Assembly: GCA_002077065.1 (NCBI GenBank)
Contig: NAJO01000012.1
Coordinates: 868,001-932,000, forward strand
Source: Cryoendolithus antarcticus
Lineage: Eukaryota; Ascomycota; Dothideomycetes; Cladosporiales; Cladosporiaceae
DNA length: 64,000 nt
Direction of reading: 5' to 3'
Positions 24,301 to 34,524 of this stretch are shown here, one piece after another (position 1 is the first letter of the stretch; each line of letters begins with the position of its first letter). Position numbers and translations under genes: made by a program. The notes beneath the pieces were generated by a model that was given only the letters and a program-made list of their open reading frames with translations, did no database searches and was not told the origin of the DNA.

Positions 24301-26296
24301 ATGGCCGGTTCGTACAGCTATCGCCGAGCGGTGGTTCCACCACCAATACGAACATAGCTGATAAGTCGCAGCAATACCCCTAGCCATCGCTGCACCGGCA
24401 GCAATCTCGGCGGCAGCATACCTCAATGCCAAGTTCGGCATCGGTCAAGACGTTAAAGGGCTGGCGAAGTTCACCAAGTTCCAGAAGCAGCTTGAGGCTC
24501 TGAACACGGCAGACCGCGCGAATGCCTTCTACGCCTTCGAAGACGCTGCCAAAGATCCCAAATCAGCCAATCGGCCCTTTCTCGTCCTCCCATCAGATGC
24601 CGCAGCTCCAGGCCAGCAAACACAATGGACGTACGCTGAGGCATACGAGACGATGCTCAAGTACGCCGGGTGGCTGAAGGATGAGTTCTCGGTTCAGCCG
24701 AAAGAGGTGGTGGCGATGGATTTCACGAACAGGCCGCAATTTATATGGATGTGGTTCGCCATCTGGAGTTTGGGTGCCATCCCAGGGTTCATCAACAGCA
24801 ATCTCCGCGACAATGCCTTCATCCACTGCGTCAAGATCTCGACAGCCAGGCTACTCTTAATTGACTCGAGTATCCGAGAAGTGCTCACAGATGAAGCAAA
24901 GGCCGCACTAGGCCCTACAGACAGCGGACGTGCCATCGATGCTGTGATCGTACAGGAAGACGCCCACGACAAGATCATGCTCCTAGCCCCCTATCGTGCC
25001 CCAGACTCTCTCCGTCAAGGCGTTAAGTACACAGACACCTCCCTCCTAATCTACACATCCGGCACTACTGGCCTTCCGAAAGCCGGAAACGTCTCCTGGG
25101 GCAAGCCCTGGTCCGGCTACCTCTTCTGGCCCGCCTTCCAAGAACTTACCGCAGACTCACGTTACTACAGCCCCATGCCGCTCTACCACTCCGCTGCCTC
25201 ACTTCTCTGTGTATGCGCCTGCATAGGCGCGCGCTGCACCTACATCATGGGTCCAAAGTTCTCGCCTCGCAACTTCATGAAACAGGTCTCGGAGACAAAA
25301 GCAGACCACTGCCAATACATCGGCGAAATCTGCCGGTACCTGCTCTCCACGCCCGCCTCACCCTACGACCGCGCCCACAACCTCAAAGTCGCTTTCGGCA
25401 ATGGCTTACGACCAGACGTCTGGGACGCGTTCAAGGAGCGCTTCGCTATCCCAACCATAGTAGAATTCTACGGCGCCACGGAAGCACCCACCGCAACACT
25501 CGTCCAAAGCCGAAACACCTTCACCCGAGGCACGATCGGCAACACCGGTCTCATCGGCCGCCTGCTATCGAGGTCCACAACAGCAATCGTGAAATACGAT
25601 CTCGAAACCGACACGCCGTACCGCTCCCCTAGCACGCACTTCTGCGTCCGCGCCGCAACGGGCGAAGCGGGAGAGTACATCACCTGGCTGGACCCCGATG
25701 CCATAGCGGAGAAATATCAAGGCTACTTGGGCAACGACTCTGCTTCCACGTCCAAAATCCTTCGAGATGTCTTCACCAAGGGCGACGCATGGTATCGCAC
25801 TGGCGACTTACTGCGCCGGGACGCAGACGGGCGATTGTATTTCACAGACCGCATAGGGGACACCTTCCGCTGGAAAAGCGAGAATGTCTCCACGGCTGAA
25901 GTCGCCGAAGCGCTGTCCACGCACCCCGCGGTGAAAGAGGCGAATGTCTACGGCGTTTCGCTTCCCCATCACGACGGACGTGCTGGATGCGCTGCCCTAC
26001 TGTTGAACGATGGACACAGTTTGGACAACGCTTCCACGGCCGCGAGTCTAGCAAATCACGTTAGGCAGAAGCTGCCGAAATATGCTGTGCCGCTGTTCCT
26101 GAGACTGGTGAAGGGGGAGTTTGAAATTACGGGGACGGTCAAGCAGACGAAGGTGGGGCTGAGGAATCAGGGCGTGGAGATTCAGAAGATGGGAGGGGAT
26201 AGGCTGTTTTGGCTGCCGACTGTTGGGGCGGAGGCTTACGAGGGATTTGGGGAGAAGCAGTGGGGAAGTCTCAGTGGGGGAGGAGTGAGGTTGTGA
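24301..26296 (+). CDS. Very-long-chain acyl-CoA synthetase / fatty acid transporter (FAT1-like)
   Basis: Adenylate-forming enzyme that activates (very) long-chain fatty acids to acyl-CoA and couples this to uptake, usually at ER, lipid droplets or peroxisomes. The long open frame holds the AMP-binding P-loop LIYTSGTTGLPKAG, then YYSPMPLYHSAA, VEFYGATEAP, the adenine/ribose motif WYRTGDLLRR and DRIGDTFRWKSENVSTAEVA, the FAT1/VLACS signature. The frame extends upstream of the first internal Met through AAPAAISAAAYLNAKFGIGQ to about 24366. A tiny first exon (ATG at 24301, 7 nt) joined over a 58-nt intron (24308-24365) supplies a start and gives MAVAAIPLAIAAPAAIS. This start is inferred and the donor GTTCGT is weak. 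Product about 645 aa. Confidence 0.88.
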
Positions 26297-26794
26297 GGTA
26301 ATGCTGAAAACCGGTGAATAGACAGGATATACGAACACATCGCCGTATGCCCATACTCGTGCCGTAGGTTACTGTGCCTGACATGCTGATATACTTGTAT
26401 GTGTACATAAGCCTTTGTGGGCCAGAGCACTACTCTGAGCTCACCGAGGTGCGCTGTCTGTCGAATCGCCACATCGACACAGCGATGTCTCTTGCGGGCT
26501 CTGCAGCTCGTGTCCACTGCCCCGTCGACGGCGTGTCTCCGACATGCTGCGGGCCGGTGTTGTCCATCGTTGGCCTTCCTTATCGACACGACTTCGGACT
26601 GCAGCGCTTACACTCTCCATGCTATGCTTGCTCGCTGCTCAGGCGCCTAGGCACGGTTTTGCAACTCTCACCGGCGCGGCTCCTCGATTCTGGCTTGAAC
26701 TGTGGCACTCGGGGGGGACGCAACACGGCTGCAGTGTCCTGAAGGCAGCGACATCACTCCACTTCGTTGTCAGACGCTTCTTCCTAGAGACTTC
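26297..26794. other. Intergenic between convergent genes, no gene seen
   Basis: 3' flanks of the acyl-CoA synthetase and uS8m genes. Overlapping short ORFs only. Confidence 0.6.
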
Positions 26795-27571
26795 TCACCA
26801 TACCCGGCAAAGCACCATCCCCCCGACCTTCCGCTCAGCACATTCCCTAGCCTCCATAACCCCCCGGTCCGTACTAACAGCCACCACCTCCCCAACCTGC
26901 GTCATACCCTTGACCTCTCCCGCCCGTCGTCCCCTCACAACCTCCCCGATCTCCCTGCTGTTCAGCCATATCCGCTTCGTCGGCTTGCTCATCATGCTAG
27001 CTTTCCGCAGCACAGGCAAGCCTTCCCAGTATTTGAGTCCGAGCCAGAGTCGCCGCGAGGCGCGATTAGATTGTGTTACAGTGGATTCGAGGTCTGAGGG
27101 GTCTGAGGGCGGGAGGGAGAGGGGTTGGGAGGGGATCTCGAGGCCCATGGCTGAGATGGGGATGCCTTCTTCTTCGAGACTGTGTGAGGAGCGAGCAGCG
27201 TGCAGTGAAGCCCACGTGACGTCTTCGTCGACCCAGCCCTCTTCCTTCAGCGCCTCCGGCGTCGCTCCCTCAGTCAGCATCCGCACCAGCGCCGTCTCCC
27301 GCGTCTGGTCTTCTGGCTTAGTTCTTCGACGGGCGATGGGCGGCTGGCGGTGTTTTGATATTTGCGGGAGGGCGAGTTCGGCATTTGGAGGAAATGAGGA
27401 GAGTGGCGGTGTGGGGCCGGCGAGTTTGACCGAGGAGAAGAAGCCTTGCTTTTGCAGGAGCAGGCAGAGGGAGAGGTGTAGGCGGGTGTAGGGGATCGAG
27501 GTCAGGCCGAGGCGGGCGAGGGAGGCGTTTTGCAGGTGCGAGCACACGTGGGAGAGGTTGACGAGGGACAT
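26795..27571 (-). CDS. MRPS8: Mitochondrial small ribosomal subunit protein uS8m
   Basis: Component of the mitoribosomal small subunit, 258 aa, single exon. The N-terminal uS8 block SLVNLSHVCSHLQNASLARL with IPYTRLHLSLCLLLQKQGFF is intact. The C-terminal rRNA-binding block reads SKPTKRIWLNSREIGEVVRG, KGMTQVGEVVAVSTDRGVME and CAERKVGGMVLCRVW. The ~100-residue middle, rich in Pro/Ser/Glu, is an insertion relative to bacterial uS8 (about 130 aa), as in fungal mitochondrial versions. The protein starts directly with the S8 fold. No separate mitochondrial presequence is obvious, which is common for fungal uS8m. Confidence 0.93.
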   Translation of the reverse strand: MSLVNLSHVCSHLQNASLARLGLTSIPYTRLHLSLCLLLQKQGFFSSVKLAGPTPPLSSFPPNAELALPQISKHRQPPIARRRTKPEDQTRETALVRMLTEGATPEALKEEGWVDEDVTWASLHAARSSHSLEEEGIPISAMGLEIPSQPLSLPPSDPSDLESTVTQSNRASRRLWLGLKYWEGLPVLRKASMMSKPTKRIWLNSREIGEVVRGRRAGEVKGMTQVGEVVAVSTDRGVMEARECAERKVGGMVLCRVW

Positions 27572-28088
27572 GACTGCGTTACTGGATGGTGTATGCGACT
27601 GGTGCGCTGCAGGAGGTCAATGATATAAGCCAATGTCAATCATCGACACTCATATCGACGCTCGGGCATCTCGTCTTGGCCGCGAGATTTAGAGTTGCAT
27701 GCACTATGCGGCTCTGACCGCTCCGCTGACTCCACTCCAGCGCCAGCGCGACCAATTGCCAGCGCTACACCAAGCAAGCTGTATGCGCCCAGCAGCTATA
27801 CTACTGCTGACATGTGCAGCGGCTGGCCGCGCTCAAGGCCAACTATATGGCCTGCGCTGCACTGGTAAGGGTCCATGCTCTCTCTTATCCTCTCCACTCT
27901 CTTCCTTTTCCTGCTCAAGATCATCGGCCTCGAGAGCACAGCCTGGGCTGCCTGCGCAACAGCTCAAAACTTCGTGAACGCGACTGTTGAGCTCACGGGT
28001 GCGATCATAGAGATCAAGAATCTTGTGCATGCTCAGGACCCGCGACTGTTGCGGCAGAGACATAGGCAGAGGGCGCTGTAGAAGCGCA
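27572..28088. other. Intergenic between divergent genes; one small ORF
   Basis: Upstream region of uS8m and of the Gln/Pro-rich protein. A 68-codon plus-strand ORF (27875-28081) begins with a hydrophobic segment (MLSLILSTLFLFLLKIIG). It sits in the likely 5' leader of the next gene and has no recognisable family, so it is not called as a gene. Confidence 0.45.
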
Positions 28089-29793
28089 ATGCCCGCGATG
28101 CCGGGCGAGAGCCTGTTGACCACGCTGTAAGACTTCCATTTCTGGTAGAGTATGGCTCAGTCGCTCATGCCAAGACAGCTTCGCGGACGTCCACTACTAC
28201 TTCAGCGACCCGAGTACGAAGCCAGTCCATCATCGCTTCTCGAAAGGGAGCTATGTCTACCTCTACCACAGTGCAGCCGAATCGCGGGCAAAGCTTGAGA
28301 TAGCAAACCATGCCGGCACCCCAGATCAGGACGCCTTTCACGGCATGCTAAGCAACGTGAGCAGCATACGATACTCGCACAAACAGCCTGCTCTCTTTAC
28401 AGTGACGGTCAACACTGCTGCGGTGCAGAGTCAACAGGAGTGGCATCTGCCGAGCTACAACGAGAGGAACGAGCAGAAGTACCTGTACAAGATCCACACG
28501 ATCGATGTGTATCTCTGGACTGAGAAGGATGCTGCGCTTCTGATGCGACACCTGCAAAGCGTGCTGCCCTCCGATACGCTCAATGTCCGCGACGCGCCTC
28601 ACACGCAGCAAGCTGCTTTACCTGAGCATGGTAGCTCGATCAGTCCCGTCGTGCAGCAACTCGAGCGGACGGCAATCGGCGCACATTTCCCGCCTCGAGC
28701 GGAGAGCACGACATCAACACATTCGTTCCCTGGACCACCAACGCCAGCTAGTAATAGTGCGAAAGCACCCTCGCCCCTTCCACAGCAGCAGCAAGCACCA
28801 ACTCCACTGGCTTATAATCCGGCCGCACCAAGCACGCCCGAGCCGATCGCATACCGCGAGAAGACGCCGCCACCGCCTGAAGAGAATGGCGGTGCTGGCT
28901 CGTACACCGGCCATCCAACGACGCAGTACGCCTCAGCACCGCAAGCTTACAACTCCAGCCTACAGAACACACCGCAAGGCTCCTACTTTCCAGGTCCACC
29001 TCAGCTGCAACAACAACGTCAATCCTCGATACCGAACCTCCCAGGCCCACCCACAACAGCCTCTCCAGCGCAAAGCCAACGCATACCCTCGTCCGGCGGC
29101 CTGCCACCACCTCCGCCACCTCCGACCGGTGGGCCTTCACCTCTACATCAGCACCCCTCCTTTGGCCCCCCACCAACATCCTCCCAACCCATCTCCCCTC
29201 CACCCACACAACAATCCTTCAACCGGCAATCAATCTACGGCGGTGCGCCAACCCAACAATTCGCCTCCTATCCCTCACAATCTCACAACCCTTACGCCCC
29301 ATCCCCAGGCTTCGGGCCCTCCATACAATCCCCTGGCCTCCAATCCCCCGGCTTCCCAGCCTACAACAACGCTCAACAACCCCAATCCCAACAACAGCCG
29401 CCAACGCCGTCCGCCCCACCAGCCTACGGCATCCACACCCCTCTCCAATCCCCCGGCTTCCCGCCCCAACAGCAGCAACCCCAGCAGCCTCAACAACCCC
29501 AGCACTTCGCCTCCCAGCACCAAGCCGCGCAAATCGCAGGCTACAGCTCCTACAGCTACACCGCGACCTCTGGTCCACCGCAGCAGCAGCAGGGCTACGA
29601 TGTGCACGCGCAGCTTTACCGGCCGACAGGACCGGAGGCTGATCATGGAGCGAAGCCGGGGGTGGTGGGGTTGGGGCAAGGAGCGCCGGGAGGGCAAGAG
29701 GGACCTGGCGGGAAGTACAAGGTGAATGAAAGGGTTGATAGGGTGGAGAAGGGGGTTGGGAGGTTTTTGAAGAAGTTGGATAGCAAGTGGTAG
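28089..29793 (+). CDS. Fungal protein with conserved N-terminal domain and Gln/Pro-rich tail
   Basis: About 550 aa. The N-terminal ~135 residues are well ordered: DVHYYFSDPSTKPVHHRFSK, GSYVYLYH, LEIANHAGTPDQDAF, EWHLPSYNERNEQKYLYKIH and TIDVYLWTEKDAALL. This is a block I associate with uncharacterised ascomycete proteins. The rest is Pro/Gln/Ser-rich with poly-Pro and poly-Gln runs, then a short charged C-terminal helix (VNERVDRVEKGVGRFLKKLD). Coding sequence upstream of the first Met of the long ORF (28345) reaches back to 28179. A 38-nt first exon (28089-28126) joined over a 52-nt intron (28127-28178, GTAAGA...ACAG) gives MPAMPGESLLTTLFADVHYY. The first exon is inferred; the domain extension is firm. 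Function unknown. Confidence 0.8.
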
Positions 29794-30094
29794 GCTCACA
29801 TCTACTTACCACGTGGAGCTGAACAACGCGAGCAGCACGCGATCATGGAATGCGATGGCAGCGCTTGTGAAGCTGTTGAAAGTGCACAGATGTTGTGGTC
29901 ATGATAAGTATAGTATATTTACAACATACTGCTCAGTACATCCCTCACATATGTCGGCTTCAGATCTTTGTCCGTTACATGTTCGCCGTATCGGCCAAAT
30001 ATTCCGTCTCCAGCTTCCCATTCGTGTCACAAAGTAAACGCCTTTCAAACGCCCCCGCTAGTCCATAATCCATGATATTCCCTCTCCGGGGCTT
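29794..30094. other. Intergenic between convergent genes, no gene seen
   Basis: 3' flanks of the Gln/Pro-rich protein gene and the type II membrane protein gene. Confidence 0.6.
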
Positions 30095-31050
30095 TCAGCT
30101 CTTCGACCCACCCACCACAACAGCGACATCCGTCCCCTCATCCACAGCCGAACTGCCCAAATCAAAGTTCGCCTTCCCCACCCAGCAATTCCCCGGCCTA
30201 TTCCCACCAGGCCGGTAAACAGCCACACTGCACTCGGCCTTCTGGCTCACGACATTGAGACTCGCGCACAGCTCCACGCAGTCGCTGAAGCTGTACACGA
30301 ACGCGTCGCTTAGTGTTGTCGAGCCGGAAGCTGACAGGGGCGAGGCGAGCGCGCAGTGTTTCGTGAAGGTAAGGTAGAGGGGTGGGGTGGAGTTTGGGGT
30401 TGAGGAGAGCGTCGAGGAGTGCGCGGAGGTGTAGGTCGTGTTGTCTGAGTCGGGGCAGTCGGAGAGGGGGGTGTAGGTTGGTGTTGCGGCTGTGAAGGTT
30501 GGGGTTGCGGAGGTGGGGGAGGAAGCTGTTGTTGAGGTTGCGTTGCTGCAATTGCAAAGTCAGTTGATGTTGCGCATGAGACCCATGGCAGTCTGTGAGG
30601 GCCTACCTTATTGTCCCTTCTGGCCACATGCCATCACCGCCGTTGTTTTGCCGTAATGCTTTGCCTCCTACTGCTCCGCCTACTGCCGCACCCACGACTA
30701 TCAACATTACTACGAATGCCACCACTAGGAAAGTCTTGATCTTCATCCCGAAGATGATCCTCGGTGGTCGGTTGTCGTTGTACGCATGCTTCCCTGTGTA
30801 CTTCGTGTCATACGACGATGATGCCGCAGTATGTATCACCGGGTACTTGTCCGAGGACGGGTAAGGTGTGTCGTCGTACTCCAAGCCATGCGCAGGTGCG
30901 ACTTCGGGGGCGTTGTGGAATTGGTAGAGCGCAGACAGACGCTGCGGCATCTGTTGTTGGGGGTGGTGTTGGGGCTGCGTGAAGGGCATTGTTAGAGAGA
31001 GCATTGGGCGGGAGGATGGGAACGTGTGTTCGTACCTCCGTGTGATCCAT
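30095..31050 (-). CDS. Type II membrane glycoprotein with C-terminal Cys-rich (PAN/Apple-like) domain
   Basis: About 277 aa from three exons: 31050-31036 (15 nt, MDHTE), 30974-30607 and 30545-30095. Introns 30975-31035 and 30546-30606 are both 61 nt with GT/AG ends, and the frame is continuous only when both are removed. Order: a cytosolic Pro/Gln-rich N-terminus, one transmembrane helix (IKTFLVVAFVVMLIVVGAAV) followed by GGAVGGK, then a Ser/Thr-rich, probably O-glycosylated stalk. The extracytoplasmic domain has cysteines in SDCPDS, KHCAL, SDCVELCAS, AECSVAVY and GNCWVG. The CVELC...C...GNCW pattern recalls PAN/Apple-like domains in fungal surface proteins; ligand unknown. Likely at the cell surface or in secretory membranes. 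Confidence 0.85.
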
Positions 31051-32619
31051 TGTGCCACACTAGTCACGCGGCGCGCGTGCAACGAAGGAGTGTCCAGTCA
31101 GTTAGTGCAACGCTATGCTGTGCGCGATCGCGATGGTCGAGACCAAGGGCAGCTGAAGGGTGTTGGCGCTGCTGAGGTATGTTGAAGTGAAGTCGTCGTC
31201 AGAGATCGATAGGCTCGAGCTTTCCGCGGATGGACTGTGAGACAGAGCCGGTACAATCAGGGTACGCCAGAGGTGGTGGAAGTCAAGTCGCCAACGTCGT
31301 CCAGTAGCAATCTCCCTGTCCAAACTAGTCTTTCTCCCTTCGCCGCGGCACCGTTGCTAGTGCAGCTGCAAGCCCGTTCACGCAAGCCAAATGCCACAAC
31401 CAACGTCTGGGCGAGAGTCGAGATGAACGCAAGTACAATCCAGACCAAGAGAAAGCGAGTTCTCCAGAGAAAGCACAGCTCATTCGCCCTCGCACAGAGC
31501 CTCTACCCGCGCGTAGCACAAAGGAAGTGTCGCAGATCTCTCGCGCCGCCAACTCGGGCATGCAGAACCCTGTCAAGCTCCATGCCGTGCTCCCATTCGC
31601 ACATCCACCCATCGCTTCGCACAAACCTGTCAAACCACCTCGCTACCAGTACCAACATCATCCTATCCGCGGCCACGTGTGCCATTGGTGCTATCTGGCG
31701 CCCGACGAAGGCTTGCGCCGAAGCGCCAGGAAAGGCAAAACGGCTGGGTGCAGTCAGTGGTTCTCCACACTGATTTGCGGATGGGAGCAGGGGACTCGTG
31801 AGCCGACGCTGCAGTGAGGTCCGCCCTGCCCCTGGCTAGACTGTATTGGGAGACACGCGACTTGGCGGGGACCAGATGTAGCGTGAAGTTGATGGCGGTG
31901 TAGTTCGTTTGGGATGAATTCTATGATCAGATGAACGGAAATCTCTGCGAGAATATCGAGGTCTGGTCGTCTCCCTAAGGTACAATCTGCATCTAGACAT
32001 GGCAAGAACATGCCGCCATCGGACATGCCTCGCGAACAAACGCGTCGTACCACCAAAATCGCAGTCCACCCAATCGAGCCGCATGCGCATGTTCAACATC
32101 ACCCCATGACCTCCGAGGCAGGCATAACAGGCGAGGACTATTCGCGACTCTCCAAAGATCGACATCGCAGACGGCACACATGTTGCATCGCTGTCATTGC
32201 CATCCCGTCGGTTTTGATAGCAGCGGCGCTGACGTCGAGCTGCACTGTGCCTCTCACCTGCAGTGCCTACTGTTCGCAGGCATGTATACTTTCTGGCAGG
32301 TAAGTGTGACATGGTCCACAGCGTGGGCGAGAGCTCTGGGACCGAGCGGCTCGTCATCACGGTCTCCTGAGCATGTGTTGCGACAGCATGAGCTGTCACA
32401 AAGTGACCCAAGGCTATGTACACAAGATGCAACGACGGCTTGATTCGAGATCGAACACGCGGTGAATGTAAAGAGCGCCATACATTCGGCCAAGGTATAG
32501 TCGACTCTCCGTCGAGATAGCCATGCTCGTTGCCGTCATTTTCTATTGTCCAGACCCCGAACGCCTCCGCTAAGTCGCAGCAAATAAGCACCACCTTCGT
32601 CGCTCATAGCCATCAGCTC
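31051..32619. other. Gene-poor stretch with unsupported ORFs
   Basis: A 252-codon minus-strand ORF (31836-32594) and a 178-codon plus-strand ORF (31237-31773) occur, but both read as low-order Arg/Ser/His-rich sequence with no domain. Neither is called. The 31.1-31.5 kb part is probably the promoter of the membrane-glycoprotein gene. Confidence 0.4.
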
Positions 32620-34320
32620 TCATATTTTCACGCCCCAGACTCCTCTGCCAGCGCAAACCCCTACCCAATCGCCCCCTTGCGCAGTCAACATACTCTCTGG
32701 CGCCCAACTGACATTGCCAACCTCGTATTCACACCTCCACCAGCCGAGCGGTCCTTTGCCGTCACCTGCACCGATCCCGCCTGGCCCAACCCCGTTGCCC
32801 CCTGCGCTGGACCCAGCGCTAAGCAGATCCCAGGTAAGCACCAGGCTGTCGTCGCCTCCACTCGCTAGCAGCCCTCTCCGGTGAGGTGACCATTCCAGCG
32901 AGTTGAGGGAGTTCTGGTGGCCTTTCAATTCGAGGAGCGCGGTGCCCGGTTGTCGCACGTCAAGGATCCGGATTACTGAGCTGTCGGCTGCGAAGGTTGC
33001 GAGGAGATGGGCGTCGTGCGGAGAAGCTGCTAGGCGGAGGAGAGCAGGAGAGGGCGTTGAGGGCTGTTTGCTAGGTGATGAGGTTGTCGTGGGTGAGTTG
33101 GCTGGGTGGCGAAGGTCAGTACACCCAAGGGGGATTATAAACGGGTTGAGTGAATACGCACATTTCTCGTTCTTGTCCGACGGCTCGTAAATGATCGTCG
33201 AGTGCTCCAGACTTCGCAAGTCGAACATCCGCACGCTACCGTCTGCACCACACGAGACGAAGACGTCTACACTCCCTGCGCAGAAGCGGACGTCGAAGAC
33301 CTCCTTGTCGTGGGCGATGAGTTGCGTTTTGGCGGTTAGGGTCGGGATGTCCCAGATGGTGCAGGTGGTGTCTATGCTTGATGTGATGATCAGCTTGGGC
33401 GAGAGACAATTCCAGTCTAGTGATGTCAGAGGCGCGGTGTGTTCAGGCGTCTTGCTATTGGAGAGGAGGGCTAGCGGTTGAAGCTTCTGAGGTGCGGGCT
33501 CGCGGGTATTGGCTGTGGAGGTTCGATTAATGTTGCTAGTTGTGAGATTTGGCTGGGATTGCGGTAATGACCAGAGGCGTAGATGATCGCCGCTCGTGGC
33601 TAAGAGGTCTGTGCCGGCTTTCGTCTGGCTGGGAGGTTCCCACAGGATTCGAGTCACAGGGTAGGCACAGGTTGCTTCCGCGACTTTCGTGTACTCGAGG
33701 CCGTAGGGTGATTGGCCGTGGGACGTCACTTCTTGGGGCGTGATCTGAGTGTCGAGGATCTGGATGAAGTTGTGTGGGTCCTCAAGGTAGCTGCCCACTG
33801 CCATCTTGCCTGCGCCGCTGCCACCGCCTTGTACGGGCCATTTGCACCAATCGAAGGCATACGTAGCGAAGGGTGCGAGGTAATTCGAATTGGTGGGCGT
33901 ATCTGAGTAGTTGAAGAGCATATTCGTCCCCGTGCCCGGCTCATTGGCTTCCATGACCGTCCGCGATCTTATATCGGTCAGGTTGAGAGGGGAATGTGAG
34001 GGTCCTGCGCCGCCAGCTGGCGTGCCTGCTGATAGAGCATTGTAGGCTTTGGGGTTCGAAGATATCGGCGTTTGCGTAGGTGTCTGGTTGAAGGGTATGT
34101 ACTTTTGCCCCGTCGAGCTCATGCTGTCCATTCCTGCTGTACTACTGCGGGAGTGCGAGTGCAATGTGTTCGACCGTGAGAGCGGCTGCTGTGCTTGCTG
34201 CTGGAATTGCTGCTGGTTCGGGTCCTGGAGTGCGCCATAGCCAGGCTGCAAGGTGTTTGGCAATCCCGCATTGGATGGTACGATATGCGACGAAGGCATG
34301 CGGTTGTGGTGGGAGGACAT
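32620..34320 (-). CDS. WD40-repeat protein of the DCAF7/WDR68 (AN11) family
   Basis: WD40 scaffold of about 546 aa. Relatives bind DYRK-type kinases and act as CUL4-DDB1 substrate receptors. The first ~130 residues are Gln/Ser/Pro-rich. The propeller starts at YAFDWCKWPVQ and runs through SYLEDPHNFIQILD, YPVTRILWEPPSQ, DLLATSGDHLRLW, LTSLDWNCLSPKLIITSSID, TCTIWDIPT, LIAHDKEVFDVRF, VFVSCGADGSVRMFDLR, HLLATFAADSSVIRILDVRQ, LKGHQNSLNSLEWSP and LLASGGDDSLVLTWDL. That is the order seen in DCAF7 proteins. An intron at 33102-33161 (GTGCGT...CCCAG, 60 nt, multiple of three, no stop) is inferred: removal replaces an out-of-place segment between repeats with a Ser/Pro linker. Start codons of this gene and the next are 204 nt apart, divergent. 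Confidence 0.9.
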   Translation of the reverse strand: MSSHHNRMPSSHIVPSNAGLPNTLQPGYGALQDPNQQQFQQQAQQPLSRSNTLHSHSRSSTAGMDSMSSTGQKYIPFNQTPTQTPISSNPKAYNALSAGTPAGGAGPSHSPLNLTDIRSRTVMEANEPGTGTNMLFNYSDTPTNSNYLAPFATYAFDWCKWPVQGGGSGAGKMAVGSYLEDPHNFIQILDTQITPQEVTSHGQSPYGLEYTKVAEATCAYPVTRILWEPPSQTKAGTDLLATSGDHLRLWSLPQSQPNLTTSNINRTSTANTREPAPQKLQPLALLSNSKTPEHTAPLTSLDWNCLSPKLIITSSIDTTCTIWDIPTLTAKTQLIAHDKEVFDVRFCAGSVDVFVSCGADGSVRMFDLRSLEHSTIIYEPSDKNEKCAYSLNPFIIPLGCTDLRHPANSPTTTSSPSKQPSTPSPALLRLAASPHDAHLLATFAADSSVIRILDVRQPGTALLELKGHQNSLNSLEWSPHRRGLLASGGDDSLVLTWDLLSAGSSAGGNGVGPGGIGAGDGKGPLGWWRCEYEVGNVSWAPESMLTAQGGDWVGVCAGRGVWGVKI

Positions 34321-34524
34321 GATTGAGGTGTTGCAGCTCTGTGCAGGCTACGGTGTTTTGAGGAGCTGAAGTGACAGGAAGGTGAGCTTGGAGGATTAAT
34401 CAAACTACGGGCCAGCTTCTAATCAAATTCCGGACCGCGTACTGGCGCTGCTACTTTTTCTACACCGACAGCACTTTCCAACCAATCTTGCCTCAACACC
34501 ACAATATGATCTTCCATCGGTCTG
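34321..34524. promoter_or_regulatory. 204-nt bidirectional promoter between two WD40 genes
   Basis: Outward-facing start codons at 34320 (-) and 34525 (+) leave 204 nt for both promoters and 5' leaders. No TATA box is evident. Confidence 0.55.

Noticed and set aside
26544..27491. 315-codon plus-strand ORF
   Set aside because: Antisense to uS8m, whose conserved blocks are unmistakable on the minus strand.
28583..29725. 380-codon plus-strand ORF in another frame
   Set aside because: Runs inside the Gln/Pro-rich protein gene and reads as Pro/His/Arg low-complexity shadow; the other frame carries the conserved N-terminal domain.
31836..32594. 252-codon minus-strand ORF
   Set aside because: No domain, irregular composition rich in Arg/Ser/His/Cys and competing ORFs on the other strand; likely chance in GC-rich DNA.
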